Positions 1 through 9,404 of a stretch of DNA of 64,000 nt are shown in pieces. The translations under genes were made by a program, and so were the position numbers. Under the pieces are notes generated by a model. The model made no database searches and had not been told where the DNA came from. It saw nothing but the letters and a program-made list of their open reading frames with translations. The stretch is from an uncultured Draconibacterium sp. (lineage in GTDB: Bacteria > Bacteroidota > Bacteroidia > Bacteroidales > Prolixibacteraceae), in assembly GCA_947492175.1 (NCBI GenBank), contig CANLMQ010000015.1, forward strand, positions 62,001 to 126,000, given 5' to 3'. How positions within the stretch are numbered: position 1 is the stretch's first letter; each line of letters starts with the position of its first letter.

Positions 1-297
1 TCCGGTATTGATAATGTAATCATCCGGGTGAAAGCGTTGTCTGAACCATTTGTGATCTGTAAGTGGCAAGCAGTTGTTATGAAAACCAAAAATACTGTTG
101 AAATTTTTGGAGAAATAGAAATAATCACGCTTGTAAAAGTCAAAAGCAATAACAATGCTTGTTTGCAAAGAATCAATTAATCGAAGAAATGGGAGAAATT
201 CTCTTTCTGCTTTTTCGTAATCAATATCCTCAGGCCTGATACAAATATTCTCAAAAATCCGGGAATGGTCTTTAATACTTTTTTGTAGGTGTTTCAT
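1..297 (-). CDS. PAS-like sensor/regulator, partial (N-terminal part)
   Basis: An open frame runs leftward from an ATG at 295-297 to the window edge without a stop, giving the first 99 residues. The N-terminus reads MKHLQKSIKDHSRIFENICI. It is followed by a stretch resembling a PAS sensor fold: a segment with FDFYKRDYFYFSKNF, then GF, then RFHPDDY. The F-HPDD pattern is common in PAS domains of Bacteroidota LuxR-type regulators, where a C-terminal helix-turn-helix follows. That second half lies outside the window, so the output function is inference. There is no signal peptide, which suits a cytoplasmic protein. The frame was chosen because the translation is open throughout and protein-like in composition. 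It could also be a histidine kinase or another PAS protein. Confidence 0.6.
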   Translation of the reverse strand, partial: MKHLQKSIKDHSRIFENICIRPEDIDYEKAEREFLPFLRLIDSLQTSIVIAFDFYKRDYFYFSKNFNSIFGFHNNCLPLTDHKWFRQRFHPDDYIINTG

Positions 298-326
298 ATT
301 GCATGTGTTTGTCAATTATGGTTAAA

Positions 327-346
327 AATAGTCAAAAATGACTATT
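327..346. promoter_or_regulatory. Inverted repeat upstream of the leftward PAS-like gene
   Basis: AATAGTCA and TGACTATT are perfect 8-base arms around AAAA, starting 30 bases upstream of the start codon at 297. The position suits an operator or a 5' leader hairpin of that gene. No known binding site was matched, so the role is inference. Confidence 0.3.
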
Positions 347-640
347 GCACAACATTTTATAAACTGGCATTTTTGAATATAGATAATTACATAAACTAAA
401 ATCCTTCTTGACATATAGAGGAAATACTCGTAAATGTTAGTTTGGAATCAATATTTAGTAAGCATCTAGGATGTAGATTAAGAACTGTAGTTACTTTTTT
501 AGCCATCAATGTCACATTACACTTCATTAATATAAAAAAGGCCAAAACACTTAAATCTATTACGGTGAAGAATCTTTATTTTTCAAATATAAATTCAAGC
601 TTTTACACTTTTAATTTGGTGGCTGTAGCTATGCAAGAAC

Positions 641-850
641 TTAAAAATGGTAATTGCTTAACAAAAGGCGGTGAGCGGTTATTAATTGCCATTAATCGCG
701 CACCAATTACCGGTAATCGCTTAGCAAATACTACCAGTCACTTATCAATTCCCGGTAATCAGTATCTAAAAACCGGCGATCACTCATCAATTCCCGGAAA
801 TCAACGACCAATTCCCGGCAGTTGCAGGTTAAAAACCAGTACTTTAATGA
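641..850. repeat. Degenerate 21-bp tandem repeat, about 10 units
   Basis: Units recur every 21 bases: starts at 641, 662, 683, 704, 725, 746, 767, 788, 809 and 830. The best conserved core is CAATTCCCGGTAATC (746, 788, 809), with variants such as TAAAAACCGGCGATC at 767. The unit at 704 contains the perfect palindrome ATTACCGGTAAT. Because 21 is a multiple of three, one forward frame reads a seven-residue repeat of the form SIPGNQx, but that frame starts at a TTG and overlaps the next gene out of frame. It is therefore treated as intergenic repeat DNA. The rest of 298-934 shows nothing else recognisable. Confidence 0.7.
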
Positions 851-934
851 CTATCCTATTTGCTCAGAAAACTTTGAAAAGGCTGAAAAATGAAGGCTTT
901 TGCTCTCTTTTAATAACTTTAAAACATTACTACC

Positions 935-1540
935 ATGGGAAAAAATTCAAAAGATTACATTCCGGCCGACAAGTATCAACTTGACGCATGGGCCAAACAA
1001 TTTGCAAGTACAGTTACCAATAATGTTGGGAGCTATGGCATAAGCCAGGAACAGGCTGATGCTATAAACGGCGCCACGCAGGATTACTCGGGCGACCTGG
1101 TTACCGAAAGACAACTGGTAGACCAGAAACGCCGGCAGGTAAAGAAAACACAAACCGATCGCCAGGTACTTGTGAAAATGAGTCGTAGTGTGGCGCAGGT
1201 AATTAAAAACAACCCGGATTACACCGACAAGGTGGGTAAAGAATTTGATATTGTGGGGGCCGAAGTGCATCACGATACCGACAACGCACAACCTGTATTA
1301 AAGGCTAAAAAAGTACCCCACGGCTGGGAATTTTCCTTTGGTTTAGAAGGGTACTACTCGGGCGTGAACATCTACCGCAAACGCCCCGGCGAAGAAAACT
1401 TTTCATACCTCGCCACCGATACCCGCAGCCCTTATGTCGATAACCAGCAAATGGAAAACGGCACCCAGTACTATGCCTACTTTATCCTTGGCGACACCGA
1501 AGTCGGCCAACCCAGCGATTTGGTTACGGTGGGGGTGTGA
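935..1540 (+). CDS. Hypothetical protein with a C-terminal fibronectin-type-III-like segment
   Basis: A 201-residue protein without signal peptide or membrane segment. The N-terminal half (about 1-115) is charged and probably helical, with KRRQVKKTQTDRQ in its middle. The C-terminal part (about 115-200) looks like a beta-sandwich: WEFSFGLEGYYSGVNIYRKR, then SYLATDTRSPYVD, ending in QYYAYFILGDTEVGQPSDLV. The tyrosine-rich strand pattern resembles fibronectin type III domains, but the assignment is by eye. I do not recognise a characterised family. The ATG at 935 follows the 21-bp repeat region and starts a stable, protein-like frame. The gene is locally more GC-rich than its surroundings. Function unknown. 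Confidence 0.75.
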   Translation: MGKNSKDYIPADKYQLDAWAKQFASTVTNNVGSYGISQEQADAINGATQDYSGDLVTERQLVDQKRRQVKKTQTDRQVLVKMSRSVAQVIKNNPDYTDKVGKEFDIVGAEVHHDTDNAQPVLKAKKVPHGWEFSFGLEGYYSGVNIYRKRPGEENFSYLATDTRSPYVDNQQMENGTQYYAYFILGDTEVGQPSDLVTVGV

Positions 1541-1635
1541 AGGTGTTGGCTTAACCATTTTCAACTTTGTGTGTATTGAGGAGGAGGTGATAAAGAAAAG
1601 CTAAACTATTTGATTAAATTTTAAGGCATTTTAAA

Positions 1636-4600
1636 ATGAAAAGGCACATTCTATACTTATTATTTGTTATAATATCAAGTTTTGTTCAGGCTGCAACAAT
1701 CTATGTAAACGTAAATAATGTAAATGGAAGTTTAGTATCGGGAGCATATGTAAAACTGTATAATAGCAGTTGGACTCTCATTAAAACAGGTTATACTAAT
1801 AGCTCAGGAATGGCAACATTTGCGCTATTGGATTATGGAACTTATCATTACGAAGTTTACTATACAGGAGAAGTGCAAGAATTTTGGGGAAGTGAAGAAA
1901 ATATTAGTTTACAAAGCCCAACTCTGACAAGTAATTTTACTCGTTATTGGCCTTATCGATATAGTTACAATACACCTTCATCAAGTGTTTACACTGGCAA
2001 TCAAGTTTCCTTTGAAGTAACAATAAAAAATAAGGTGTCTTTCTCAAGAAATGTAAAAGTTGAAATATGGGTAGATAGAAGCAAGTCAAGTTCCTGGGAT
2101 TTCAATCAAACCAGTTCCGCACAATCAATAAGTAGTAATGGAACAAAAACTTTCACGTTCAACTTTACACCTTCATCAACTGGAACTTATTATTGGAAAA
2201 TGAATGTGCTATCGTATAATGATGGTTCGGGGGCATATATTATCACAGATTCTTATTCTTGGTCGTCAGCGTTTTCCGCAGAAAACCAAGAAAGCGACTT
2301 GGATATTTATGTAAAAAATGTGAATGGCAGTTACATTGAAGATGCCTACGTAAAACTTTACGATGAAAATTGGAACTTGGAAGACGATGATTATACAAAT
2401 TCTTCTGGAAGAGCCGACTTCAATAATTTAGAATATGGAACCTATCATTATGAAGTTTACTATACAGGTGATGCCCAAGAGTTTTGGGGAGGAGATGAAA
2501 ATTTAAATATTAACAGTGCATCAGAATCTGAAACTTTTGCAAGAAATTGGCCATATAGGTCAAATTTGACAACAAGTGTGGATAATTCTGCGAATTATGA
2601 TGTAACTGTAAAAAACAATTTATCTTTTTCACGTAATGTAAAAGTTGAAATATGGGTAGATAGAAACCAATCAACTTCAGGAGATTTTCATGAATTAAGC
2701 AGTGCTCAATCAGTTAGCAGTAATGGTACTAAAACATTTACATTCAATTTCACTCCATCAACTTCTGGCACATATTATTATAAAATGCAAGTCCTTACTT
2801 ATAATGATGGTGCAGGAGAATATTTAGTTACTGATTCATATTTTTGGACTGAATCCTTTAGTATTGCTCTTAGTACTCCGTTTCCATTATCTGATGGAAT
2901 CTTAGTCTATCATGCATATACTAATTATGAAAGTACTTGGGATTCGAAACTATATACGTACAACTTTTCAACTGGGACAAAAAAAGAAATTAGTTCAGGT
3001 TGGAATATAGACCATGAGATGAATGCAGTTGCATCACCTGATGGTTCTAAGATTGTTTTTATGGGAGATAACTCAGGAGAACCTCGTGATTGGGATATTT
3101 ATATTTGGGATATAAACTCTTCAAGTTCTCCCCAAAACCTAACCAATGGTAATAATTTACGTGATGAAGATCCAAGGTTTTCACCTGATGGAAGTAAAAT
3201 AATTTTCAAACAAAATGGAGATATTAAAGTCATGGACTTAAATGGTGAGATTCTTAGTAATGTTACTTCAGATGGTAGTACAAACGAAGAATCTATGCCT
3301 TTCTTTAATGCCAATGAAACCAAGATAGTTTATGCAAGAGGCGCTAAAGCGACCTCGGATATCTATGTAATCAATTCAGATGGAACAAACCAAACACCAT
3401 TATACAATGAATCCAGTTTATGTGAATACTTTCCTGTTTTTAAGGACAATTCAACATTCTTTTATACTCGATGGGTTTCTACAAATGATGAACATGACCA
3501 AATATATTTGGGTGACTATTCAGGAAATAGCGAAAGATTAAGTATAAATGAATATACATCGGATAATTCTGACGCATCTCCAGTTGGCTCTGATTATCTA
3601 TTTTTCTCAAGCACCAGAAATGGGAGTGGCTATGACTTATTTTTAGGTCAAATATCAACAGGCGAAGTGTGGAACTTAAATGATTTTGGCATTAATTCAA
3701 CAAAAGAAGATTTAGGTGCTTGTTTCATTGCCAATCAATCATTTAACATCTCGGCAAGTGCCAGTCCAAGCAACGGAGGTAGTCTAAACGGAACTGGGAG
3801 TTACAATAGCGGAGCAACTGCAAACCTGACGGCAACTGTTGCAAGTGGATACGACTTTGTTAACTGGACAGAAAACGGAACACAAGTTTCGACAAATGCA
3901 AATTACAGTTTCACTGTAACTTCCAACAGAACACTTGTCGCAAACTTTGAAGCAAAAACTTATAATATTTCAGCAAGTGCAAGTCCAAGCAACGGAGGTA
4001 GTGTAAGCGGGTCTGGCAGCTACAGCAGCGGGGCAACTGCTAACCTGACTGTTACTGCTGCAAGTGGATACGACTTTGTTAACTGGACTGAAAACGGAAC
4101 ACAGGTTTCGACAAATGCAAATTACAGTTTCACTGTAACTTCCATCAGAACACTTGTCGCAAACTTTGAAGCAAAAACTTATAATATTTCATTAAGTGCA
4201 AGTCCAAGCAACGGAGGTAGTGTAAGCGGGTCTGGCGGCTACAGCAGCGGGGCAACTGCTAACCTGTCGGCAACTGCTGCAAGTGGTTACGACTTTGTTA
4301 ACTGGACAGAAAACGGAACACAAGTTTCGACAAATGCAAATTACAGTTTCACTGTAACTTCCAACAGAACTCTTATTGCAAATTTTGAGTACCAGGTACT
4401 TTCTTTAAACTCAGTTATAATCAGTGGTGAATCCTCTGTTAACGAAGATAGTTCCGCAGATTATACTTGTATAGCGAATTATTCAGATGGTTCCACACAG
4501 GATGTAACAAGTTCAGCCTCGTGGAGCGTAAGCCCGACCACTTACGCTACAATTGGCAGTTCAACTGGAGTTTTGACAACAGGTTCTGTTAGTTCTGATA

Positions 4601-5850
4601 AAAGTTGTACAATTACGGCAAGCTATGGGGGAAAATCAGACACGCATAGTTTAATGATTAAGAACGTTATCAATACAAATCACCCGCCCAATAAACCGAT
4701 ATTAATTTCGCCAGCTAATGGAGAAAGATTATCTGGTGAAATATTAAATTTTGATTGGTCATGTACTGATGAGGATAATGATGTATTGTACTATAAGATT
4801 CTATTGGGAGAAAACTCTGGTGAACATGTAGAAGAAATTAAGACAGATGAAGATTATTTTGTCTCAGCGTATGATCAAAGAGAGCAGGCTAGAACTATAT
4901 TTTGGATTGTTAGAGCTTATGATGGCCAAGATAGTACTTCATCCGATGAAAGCTATTTTATTATTCCTGGCACATCAAATACTCAGCCTGAGAAACCAGT
5001 ACTAATATTGCCTGCAGATGGAGATACATCGGTTTATTATGAGCCTTTAAAATTTGAATGGAGTTGTAACGATGCAGATGGAGATGCTCTGGAGTATCTC
5101 TTTGAAATAGGGGATTCCCCTACCAATACTTTGCAAACTTGGGCAAAGAATGTTCCTGAAATAACTTTATATGGTGAGACCGAAGATATTGGGAAAACAT
5201 ATTACTGGAAAGTTAAGGCTTATGATGGTAAAAAGTGGAGTGAGTACTCGGAAGCAAGAAAAATTACTTTTATAGATGACGGAGAAGAAAATACTGCTCC
5301 AAGTGTCCCAATTTTAATAACTCCATCTGATGGAGAAAGATTTTTCACAAATGATACAATAACCTTTTCCTGGCAACAAGCAGAAGATCCTGAAAACGAC
5401 GATATGCGATATGAATTATATTTGAAAACAGAAAGTGGCGATTGGCGTTTATGGCAGACCATAAGTGGAACTATACAGCATGGACATGGTGAATCTGCTC
5501 AGTCGTATTTTTGGAAGGTTAGAGCTGTCGATTACCGTGGAGCAGAAGGTGATTTTAGTGAAATCAGAAGTTTTGTGGTGGATTGGCCAACATCGGTTGA
5601 AGATATTAATGTTAATGATCAGATTAAAATATATCCCAACCCAACTCATCAGTTTTTAACTATTGAATTTGTTAATTCTTATGGTCATTATCATTATGAA
5701 CTCTATGACAATATAGGGCGATTAATAATCCAGGGAGAGACTGGTAACAAACTGGGAAAAATTGATTTAAAAGGAAAAGTAAGTGGAATGTACATATTGA
5801 AAATCTACAACAACGAATTCTCCAAAACCGAAAAAATAATTGTTAGATAA
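1636..5850 (+). CDS. Large secreted multidomain protein with T9SS type A sorting domain
   Basis: 1404 residues. A signal peptide (1 to about 19, ending FVQA) is followed by two copies (about 20-215 and 225-415) of a CnaB-like module (YVKLYN, then YGTYHYEVYYTG) joined to a CARDB-like module (KNKVSFSRNVKVEIWVDR). Next comes a TolB/PD40-like propeller (about 420-690) with repeated SPDGSKI motifs, then three near-identical 73-residue InlB-type B-repeats (about 703-918). A BIG2-like domain (about 920-1015) and three fibronectin-III-like domains (starting PNKPILISP, EKPVLILP, SVPILITP) follow. The C-terminus (about 1320-1404, IYPNPT to ILKIYNNEFSKTEKIIVR) is a type IX secretion sorting signal. It is therefore probably exported across the outer membrane and surface-attached or released. 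No catalytic domain is evident, so adhesion or binding is the likeliest role (inference). Confidence 0.88.
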   Translation: MKRHILYLLFVIISSFVQAATIYVNVNNVNGSLVSGAYVKLYNSSWTLIKTGYTNSSGMATFALLDYGTYHYEVYYTGEVQEFWGSEENISLQSPTLTSNFTRYWPYRYSYNTPSSSVYTGNQVSFEVTIKNKVSFSRNVKVEIWVDRSKSSSWDFNQTSSAQSISSNGTKTFTFNFTPSSTGTYYWKMNVLSYNDGSGAYIITDSYSWSSAFSAENQESDLDIYVKNVNGSYIEDAYVKLYDENWNLEDDDYTNSSGRADFNNLEYGTYHYEVYYTGDAQEFWGGDENLNINSASESETFARNWPYRSNLTTSVDNSANYDVTVKNNLSFSRNVKVEIWVDRNQSTSGDFHELSSAQSVSSNGTKTFTFNFTPSTSGTYYYKMQVLTYNDGAGEYLVTDSYFWTESFSIALSTPFPLSDGILVYHAYTNYESTWDSKLYTYNFSTGTKKEISSGWNIDHEMNAVASPDGSKIVFMGDNSGEPRDWDIYIWDINSSSSPQNLTNGNNLRDEDPRFSPDGSKIIFKQNGDIKVMDLNGEILSNVTSDGSTNEESMPFFNANETKIVYARGAKATSDIYVINSDGTNQTPLYNESSLCEYFPVFKDNSTFFYTRWVSTNDEHDQIYLGDYSGNSERLSINEYTSDNSDASPVGSDYLFFSSTRNGSGYDLFLGQISTGEVWNLNDFGINSTKEDLGACFIANQSFNISASASPSNGGSLNGTGSYNSGATANLTATVASGYDFVNWTENGTQVSTNANYSFTVTSNRTLVANFEAKTYNISASASPSNGGSVSGSGSYSSGATANLTVTAASGYDFVNWTENGTQVSTNANYSFTVTSIRTLVANFEAKTYNISLSASPSNGGSVSGSGGYSSGATANLSATAASGYDFVNWTENGTQVSTNANYSFTVTSNRTLIANFEYQVLSLNSVIISGESSVNEDSSADYTCIANYSDGSTQDVTSSASWSVSPTTYATIGSSTGVLTTGSVSSDKSCTITASYGGKSDTHSLMIKNVINTNHPPNKPILISPANGERLSGEILNFDWSCTDEDNDVLYYKILLGENSGEHVEEIKTDEDYFVSAYDQREQARTIFWIVRAYDGQDSTSSDESYFIIPGTSNTQPEKPVLILPADGDTSVYYEPLKFEWSCNDADGDALEYLFEIGDSPTNTLQTWAKNVPEITLYGETEDIGKTYYWKVKAYDGKKWSEYSEARKITFIDDGEENTAPSVPILITPSDGERFFTNDTITFSWQQAEDPENDDMRYELYLKTESGDWRLWQTISGTIQHGHGESAQSYFWKVRAVDYRGAEGDFSEIRSFVVDWPTSVEDINVNDQIKIYPNPTHQFLTIEFVNSYGHYHYELYDNIGRLIIQGETGNKLGKIDLKGKVSGMYILKIYNNEFSKTEKIIVR
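3745..4392 (+). repeat. Three tandem 219-bp repeats coding for InlB-type B-repeats
   Basis: Units begin at 3745, 3964 and 4183, an exact 219-base (73-codon) period inside the T9SS protein gene. The copies share long identical nucleotide stretches, for example across the segments coding GYDFVNWTENGTQVSTNANY. This points to recent duplication or gene conversion. Differences are mostly single codons (SNRT/SIRT, TATVA/TVTAA). Confidence 0.9.
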
Positions 5851-5930
5851 AATTGTGTGTTATTATTTTTTCTCGATACAAATAATTTAAATGGCATTTT
5901 TGGGTGCCAAGACATTAAAAATACATTATC

Positions 5931-6311
5931 ATGAAAAAATTACGTTTTTTATTTGTTATTATTTTTTTTCTATTTGTTTGTTCTTGCGATTTATTTGAGG
6001 AGAAAGAAGATGATCTTGGCAATCCTCCAGTAATAGAAGATTTCTCAATAGAATTAGTTGAAGGAGGGCAAAGGGGACAAGCGTTAATATCTTATCGGGC
6101 TAGTGATCCTGATAACGACATAGTTTCTGCAACCCTTCGCGAGACCAATGGTTTTGCAGGTATGAATGATAAGATATCTTCTTCATCATCTGGTACATTT
6201 GATATAACTTTCCGAATACTAGTTCCCTATCGTTTGGAGTTAGAGGTAGTTGATTCTAAAGGAAATGTGACGATTGCAGCCAGTACCTACATGTTTAATG
6301 ATGTTTATTAA
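5931..6311 (+). CDS. Small lipoprotein
   Basis: 126 residues. The N-terminus is a lipoprotein signal peptide (MKKLRFLFVIIFFLFVCSC) with the lipobox ending at Cys19. After the cysteine comes an acidic run (DLFEEKEDD) of the kind associated with surface export of Bacteroidota lipoproteins. The rest is a single small beta-rich domain with ASDPDNDIVSATLRETN and a C-terminal strand VVDSKGNVTIAAS, resembling cadherin/PKD-like extracellular modules. It follows the large T9SS protein by 80 bases in the same direction and shares the DPDND motif style of its fibronectin domains, so the two may be co-expressed. No catalytic residues were recognised. Function unknown. Confidence 0.75.
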   Translation: MKKLRFLFVIIFFLFVCSCDLFEEKEDDLGNPPVIEDFSIELVEGGQRGQALISYRASDPDNDIVSATLRETNGFAGMNDKISSSSSGTFDITFRILVPYRLELEVVDSKGNVTIAASTYMFNDVY

Positions 6312-6315
6312 TAAC

Positions 6316-6355
6316 TAAACAAAAGGCTATTTAATTTCGATTGGCCTTTTGTTTA
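6316..6355 (+). terminator. Intrinsic terminator between convergent genes
   Basis: A perfect 12-bp stem (TAAACAAAAGGC / GCCTTTTGTTTA) with a 16-base loop starts five bases after the lipoprotein stop, followed by TTTAATTTT-like sequence. It lies between converging genes and may serve both. Confidence 0.8.
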
Positions 6356-6373
6356 ATTTTAAACTTCCGTATC

Positions 6374-9295
6374 CTACTTCAGCGCCCCGTACAATACCTC
6401 CACCGGGTGCAAGGCCGTTTTCCCTGTACCATCTTTTATATGGTGGCGGCACGAGGTTCCGGGAGCCGATATGGTATAGTCGTTATTGGCTTTGCGAACA
6501 GCAGGGAAAAGTACCATCTCTCCAATTTGCATTGAAAGCTCGTAATGTTCTTTCTCGTAACCAAACGATCCGGCCATTCCGCAACAACCCGATGGTATTT
6601 CTTTAACAAAGTAGTTAAGCGGCAAAGACAACATCTTTTTTGACGGTTCGGTTGAAGCCACCGCTTTTTGCTGACAATGTCCGTGTAGCAATATATGTTT
6701 TTCTTCGGTCGTAAAATCTTCAGCTTTAATATTCCCTTTATCTATTTCTGCTGAAATAAACTCTTCAAAAAGCAATGCATTCTTTGCCAGCTTTTCTGCG
6801 GCGGGCTGCAGGCTTTTTTCAACCAGTTCGGGGTATTCATCGCGGAAAGCCAGAATAGCTGAAGGTTCAATTCCAACCAGAGGTGTTTTAGCCGAAATAA
6901 TATCTTTTAAAAGATTTACGTTTTCGGTGGCAATTTTTTTCGATGTTTTAACCAGTCCTTTTGATAGAAAAGTACGTCCGCTCTCTTTGGTTAGAGGGAT
7001 TTTAACTTCGTAACCAAGTTTGGTTAGCAACAAAATAGCTTTAATACCAATATCGCTTTCGTTGTAGTTGGTAAATTCGTCGTTAAACAAATAAATCATG
7101 CCCCTGGTTTGATTTTCCGGTTTCGGAATTCCATTTCCGACCCAACGGTTTAGTGTTATTTTCGACAGAGGAGGAACGGTTCTTTTGGTTGAAAATCCAA
7201 TTGAGCTTTTAAGCAACGAAGTGTTCATAACAAAGTTGGAAATCGGGCGGAAAAACATTGCCAGTTTATTCAGTCGTGGCAGGTAAGCCACTAATCGCGA
7301 GCGCAGTGGAATACCATGAATGTCGTAATAATTCTGCAGAAATTCGGCTTTTAGTTTTGCCATATCCACATTCGACGGGCATTCGCTTTTACAAGCTTTA
7401 CACGAGATGCAAAGATCTAGAATATCGTAAATTTCTTTGTGGTCGAAAGCCTGTTCTTTTTCACTGTTATAGAGGAACTCTCGTAAAATATTGGCACGTC
7501 CGCGGGTCGATTTATCTTCGTCGCGGGTAGCCATAAAAGTTGGGCAGAGGGTGCCGCCAATTTTCTCACTTTTGCGGCAGTCGCCCGAACCGTTACATTT
7601 TTCAATACTTCGGAAATAGCCTTTATTTTTTGTAAAATCGAAGTTGGTTTTGTATTCAGGAATCGGTTTCCCCGGTATCACACGCAGGCTTTCTGTAATA
7701 GGTGGAGTGTCAACAATTTTTCCGGGATTAAAAATAGAATCCGGGTCCCATGCTTTTTTCACCGATTTTACAAATTCGTAGCACTTTTCGCCCAGCATAA
7801 AAGGGATGAATTTTCCCCTGACACGTCCGTCGCCATGCTCGCCACTCATCGATCCGCGGTATTTTTTTACCAAGGCAGCCACTTCATTCATTAAAGTATT
7901 AAAAAGCTCCACATCATTCGGATCTTTAAAATTAATGAGTGGCCGGAAATGGATTTCGCCGGTGGCAATATGTGCGTAGTACACACTTTCCAATCCCAGT
8001 TTATTTAAAACCTTTTTGAAATCGGCAATATAATCGGGTAAATATTCGGGGTGTACTGCGGTGTCTTCAATGCCGGGAACACCTTTTCGGTCGCCGGGAA
8101 TATTCGATAGCAAGCCCAGACCGGCTGTTCGTAAAGCCCAAACCTGTTTTATTTTATCGGCTCCGGTAACCAGCGGGTAGTGGTAACCCAAGCCTGCATC
8201 GCGTAAATCTTTTTCAAGTGCCGCAGCCGTATCGGTTAGTTCCTTTTCTGTTTCAAACGAAAATTCAATCATTAGCATTGCTGCCGGATCGTCCTTTACA
8301 AAAAAGCGGTTTTTATTTTGCTCAATGTTTTGTTTTGCCGCCTGCATTACCGGATCGTCCATTAATTCAATGGCTGTTGGTTTGTGTTTTAACGCAATTA
8401 AATTGCCGTGCAACGATTCTTCCAGCGAATTAAAATGGGCACACACCAATCCTTTGTATTTCGGTGGGAGCGGAATAACATTCAATTTTATTTTGGTAGA
8501 AAATGCCAGTGTCCCTTCCGAACCGGCCAGTAGTTTGCAAAAATTAAACGTTTCGCCACCATCGGTATACATTTCCGATTCCATTAAAACATCAATGGCG
8601 TATCCCATGTTTCTGCGGGTTAATTTTGGATCGGGGAAATGTTCACGGATTTCATTCTGATTTTCTTCCGGCGAAAGAATTTCATTTATATTTTCATAGA
8701 TCGCTTTTTCCAGTTTGTTGGGATTATAAGTCAGTTTCGCTTTGAATTCCTCTTTGGTGAGCGGTTTAAAAATCGTTTCCGATCCATCGGATAAAATGGC
8801 GTTTACTTCCAAAATATGTTCACGTACACTTCCGTAAACCAGCGAGTGAAGCCCGCATGAGTTATTGCCCAGCATTCCTCCAATCACACAACGATTGGCA
8901 GTTGATGTTTCGGGGCCGAATTGTTTTCCGTATTCAGCCAGAAACAGATTTAGCTCTGCCAACACCACTCCGGGCTCAACAATAACATAATTTTCATGTT
9001 GGTTGAACTCAAGAACTTTGTTCATGTATTTCGAAACGTCAACCACAATTCCATCGCCAACCACTTGTCCCGCCAGTGATGTACCTGCACCGCGCGGAAT
9101 TACAGAGGTATTGTTATCGCGCGCAAAGGCGATAATTTTTTTAATGTCGGCTGCATTTTTAGGCTTTGTTACGGCCAGCGGCATTTCTTTGTATTGCGAA
9201 GCATCGGTTGAGTACAAAACACGCTGAACATTGTCAATAAAAAGGTCGCCCTCAAGTTGGCCTTTAAGCTGGTTAAATTTATCTGGTGTTGTCAT
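6374..9295 (-). CDS. FAD-linked oxidase / iron-sulfur dehydrogenase fusion (D-lactate or D-2-hydroxyacid dehydrogenase type)
   Basis: 973 residues from the ATG at 9293-9295; an upstream in-frame extension would run into the neighbouring gene, so this start is preferred. The N-terminal half is a GlcD-type flavoprotein: an FAD-binding PCMH domain (VIPRGAGTSLAGQVVGDG, then GGMLGNNSCGLHSLVYGSVR) and a C-terminal oxidase domain containing SGEHGDGRVRG. The C-terminal half is GlcF/CCG-like: a first cysteine group (CNGSGDC, then GGTLCP), a second [4Fe-4S] motif (CISCKACKSECP) and CCG-type cysteine motifs (HGHCQQKA, SGCCGMAGSFGYEKEHY). This is the YdiJ-like single-chain architecture, expected to oxidise a D-2-hydroxyacid such as D-lactate or D-2-hydroxyglutarate and pass electrons onward. 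It is probably cotranscribed with the zinc dehydrogenase 109 bases upstream. The substrate is inference. Confidence 0.9.
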   Translation of the reverse strand: MTTPDKFNQLKGQLEGDLFIDNVQRVLYSTDASQYKEMPLAVTKPKNAADIKKIIAFARDNNTSVIPRGAGTSLAGQVVGDGIVVDVSKYMNKVLEFNQHENYVIVEPGVVLAELNLFLAEYGKQFGPETSTANRCVIGGMLGNNSCGLHSLVYGSVREHILEVNAILSDGSETIFKPLTKEEFKAKLTYNPNKLEKAIYENINEILSPEENQNEIREHFPDPKLTRRNMGYAIDVLMESEMYTDGGETFNFCKLLAGSEGTLAFSTKIKLNVIPLPPKYKGLVCAHFNSLEESLHGNLIALKHKPTAIELMDDPVMQAAKQNIEQNKNRFFVKDDPAAMLMIEFSFETEKELTDTAAALEKDLRDAGLGYHYPLVTGADKIKQVWALRTAGLGLLSNIPGDRKGVPGIEDTAVHPEYLPDYIADFKKVLNKLGLESVYYAHIATGEIHFRPLINFKDPNDVELFNTLMNEVAALVKKYRGSMSGEHGDGRVRGKFIPFMLGEKCYEFVKSVKKAWDPDSIFNPGKIVDTPPITESLRVIPGKPIPEYKTNFDFTKNKGYFRSIEKCNGSGDCRKSEKIGGTLCPTFMATRDEDKSTRGRANILREFLYNSEKEQAFDHKEIYDILDLCISCKACKSECPSNVDMAKLKAEFLQNYYDIHGIPLRSRLVAYLPRLNKLAMFFRPISNFVMNTSLLKSSIGFSTKRTVPPLSKITLNRWVGNGIPKPENQTRGMIYLFNDEFTNYNESDIGIKAILLLTKLGYEVKIPLTKESGRTFLSKGLVKTSKKIATENVNLLKDIISAKTPLVGIEPSAILAFRDEYPELVEKSLQPAAEKLAKNALLFEEFISAEIDKGNIKAEDFTTEEKHILLHGHCQQKAVASTEPSKKMLSLPLNYFVKEIPSGCCGMAGSFGYEKEHYELSMQIGEMVLFPAVRKANNDYTISAPGTSCRHHIKDGTGKTALHPVEVLYGALK

Positions 9296-9404
9296 ATTGC
9301 GTAAATAAGAATACAAATTTAATAATCCATTAGAATTTGTCATACAAATTTTGCAGGAGATTAAATCCGGAATCAAATATTTTTTAGAAATGGAAGTATT
9401 ATTA

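Noticed and set aside
641..850. The 21-bp units as a CRISPR array
   Set aside because: There are no unique spacers between repeats, the units are head-to-tail and degenerate, and no cas genes are present.
442..984. A 180-codon forward frame across the 21-bp repeats
   Set aside because: It begins at TTG, overlaps the well-supported gene at 935 out of frame, and its only structure is the repeat itself. Treated as repeat DNA.
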